A stretch of 64,000 bases of DNA from Providencia vermicola (GTDB taxonomy: Bacteria; Pseudomonadota; Gammaproteobacteria; Enterobacterales; Enterobacteriaceae): NCBI RefSeq assembly GCF_010748935.1, contig NZ_CP048796.1, positions 2,483,001 through 2,547,000 of the forward strand. The letters run 5' to 3'. Below the pieces are notes generated by a model that ran no database searches, had not been told where the DNA came from, and worked only from the letters and a program-made list of their open reading frames with translations. Shown in pieces: positions 63,355 to 64,000 of the stretch (position 1 is its first letter; each line of letters begins with the position of its first letter). The position numbers and the translations under genes were made by a program.

Positions 63355-64000
63355 CTACAACATTTCTATCGCCAAATCATGCCATGCTTTCGCTCTACGG
63401 CTTTGCGGTATATTTTTCAGTGTTGCTAATGCTAATTCATACGAAAGTACTGGCTCAACGACAGGGATGATCGATAAACCATCAGCCCGCGTTTTATTCC
63501 ACATACTATCAGGCAGCAAGGTGATGCCGACACCTGCTCTCACCATTGCAGTAACTAAATCTAAATGGCCACTACGCCCCACAACCGTAGGCTTTTTCCC
63601 ATAAATACCGCACGCACTAGTGACGAGTTCATTAATTCGAAAATCATCTGAGAAAAAGATAAATGGTTCATCGACAACCTCTGCAAATTTTACCGAGCTG
63701 TGCAGCGCTAATGGATGCTGTTCACTCACCAGTAACATTAGTCGGTCCGATGAAAAAACATGCAAATCAAATTGTTCATTTTCGAATGGGAGCATGACTG
63801 CGGCGGTTTCGACTTCGCCCTTCAGCATCGCCTCCATCATTTTACGAGAGCCAAGCTCAATAATTTTTAATTCTATCTGCGGATAACGTTGACTGAACAC
63901 CATGATAATGTCAGCAAAATACGTCGATGCAATCACAGGGGGAAGTCCGACATTTAAAACGCCAGATAACGGCCCTGCTCTTTCTTTGAGTGCTTTATTC
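63355..64000 (-). CDS. LysR-family transcriptional regulator, C-terminal part (cut by window edge)
   Basis: The minus-strand frame is open from base 64000 to the stop at 63355-63357, about 214 residues. It lacks the N-terminal helix-turn-helix, which lies outside the window. The visible part starts NKALKERAGPLSGVLNVGLPP and continues through the LysR substrate-binding domain (LMLLVSEQHPLALHSSVKF, FIFFSDDFRINELVTSAC, GHLDLVTAMVRAGVGITLLP). Target and ligand are unknown. It is downstream of, and convergent with nothing in, the hsd operon; a role in controlling hsd is not supported. Confidence 0.9.
   Translation of the reverse strand, partial: NKALKERAGPLSGVLNVGLPPVIASTYFADIIMVFSQRYPQIELKIIELGSRKMMEAMLKGEVETAAVMLPFENEQFDLHVFSSDRLMLLVSEQHPLALHSSVKFAEVVDEPFIFFSDDFRINELVTSACGIYGKKPTVVGRSGHLDLVTAMVRAGVGITLLPDSMWNKTRADGLSIIPVVEPVLSYELALATLKNIPQSRRAKAWHDLAIEML

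Noticed and set aside
63225-63470. 81-codon plus-strand frame between hsdM and the LysR gene
   Set aside because: It overlaps the LysR coding region on the other strand and has no recognisable features.

Overview
The window looks like a chromosome segment of a low-GC member of the Enterobacterales, most likely Morganellaceae and best matched by Providencia. Most housekeeping proteins read like close relatives of their E. coli counterparts (CmoA, ArgS, MurJ, KdsA, PrfA, Prs, YchF), but the DNA is clearly AT-rich and the local gene order differs from E. coli. The genus is an inference from composition and resemblance; no search was run.

Layout. 1-16290 is conserved backbone: the 5' part of aspS (minus), a DUF4377 lipoprotein, a NUDIX hydrolase, yecN-cmoA-cmoB, an unrecognised lipoprotein, cutC, yecM, argS, murJ, rimJ, mdtH, yceB, ycdY, ghrA and tRNA-Ser(GGA). 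16297-23459 is a catabolic island that reads as a complete trans-4-hydroxy-L-proline pathway: 4-hydroxyproline epimerase, FAD-dependent D-hydroxyproline dehydrogenase, DapA-family deaminase, aldehyde dehydrogenase and an AGCS symporter, all on the minus strand, with a divergent PAS/AraC-type regulator. 24007-30270 holds a ynbA-ynbC-ynbD membrane-lipid operon without ynbB, a small membrane protein and dauA. 30534-42494 is backbone again: kdsA and a radical SAM gene, the hemA-prfA-prmC-sirB1 operon, lolB-ispE-prs, ychH, pth and ychF.

Accessory region. 42482-53393 is a mobile-island scar at the 3' end of ychF. A ~580-bp direct repeat, starting in the last codons of ychF, recurs about 10.3 kb downstream. 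Both copies carry the same decayed P4-type integrase with shared frameshifts and a shared in-frame TGA. Between the repeats is an orphan type VI secretion cluster: VgrG, a phospholipase D-family (Tle5-like) effector with two HKD motifs, two tandem Sel1-repeat lipoproteins that are probable immunity proteins, a PAAR tip protein and an unrecognised two-TM protein. Downstream lie a DKNYY-family protein, AT-rich DNA with a 47-aa lipoprotein gene, a type I restriction-modification operon (hsdM-hsdS-hsdR, minus) and the 3' part of a LysR regulator.

How the genes work together: the hydroxyproline enzymes convert an imported imino acid to 2-oxoglutarate. VgrG and PAAR would form the T6SS spike that carries the phospholipase, with the lipoproteins protecting the producer. 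HsdMSR forms one restriction-modification complex. No core T6SS structural genes are in the window, so the machine must be encoded elsewhere. Of everything here, the T6SS module with its duplicated immunity genes and unknown terminal membrane protein comes closest to an undescribed system.
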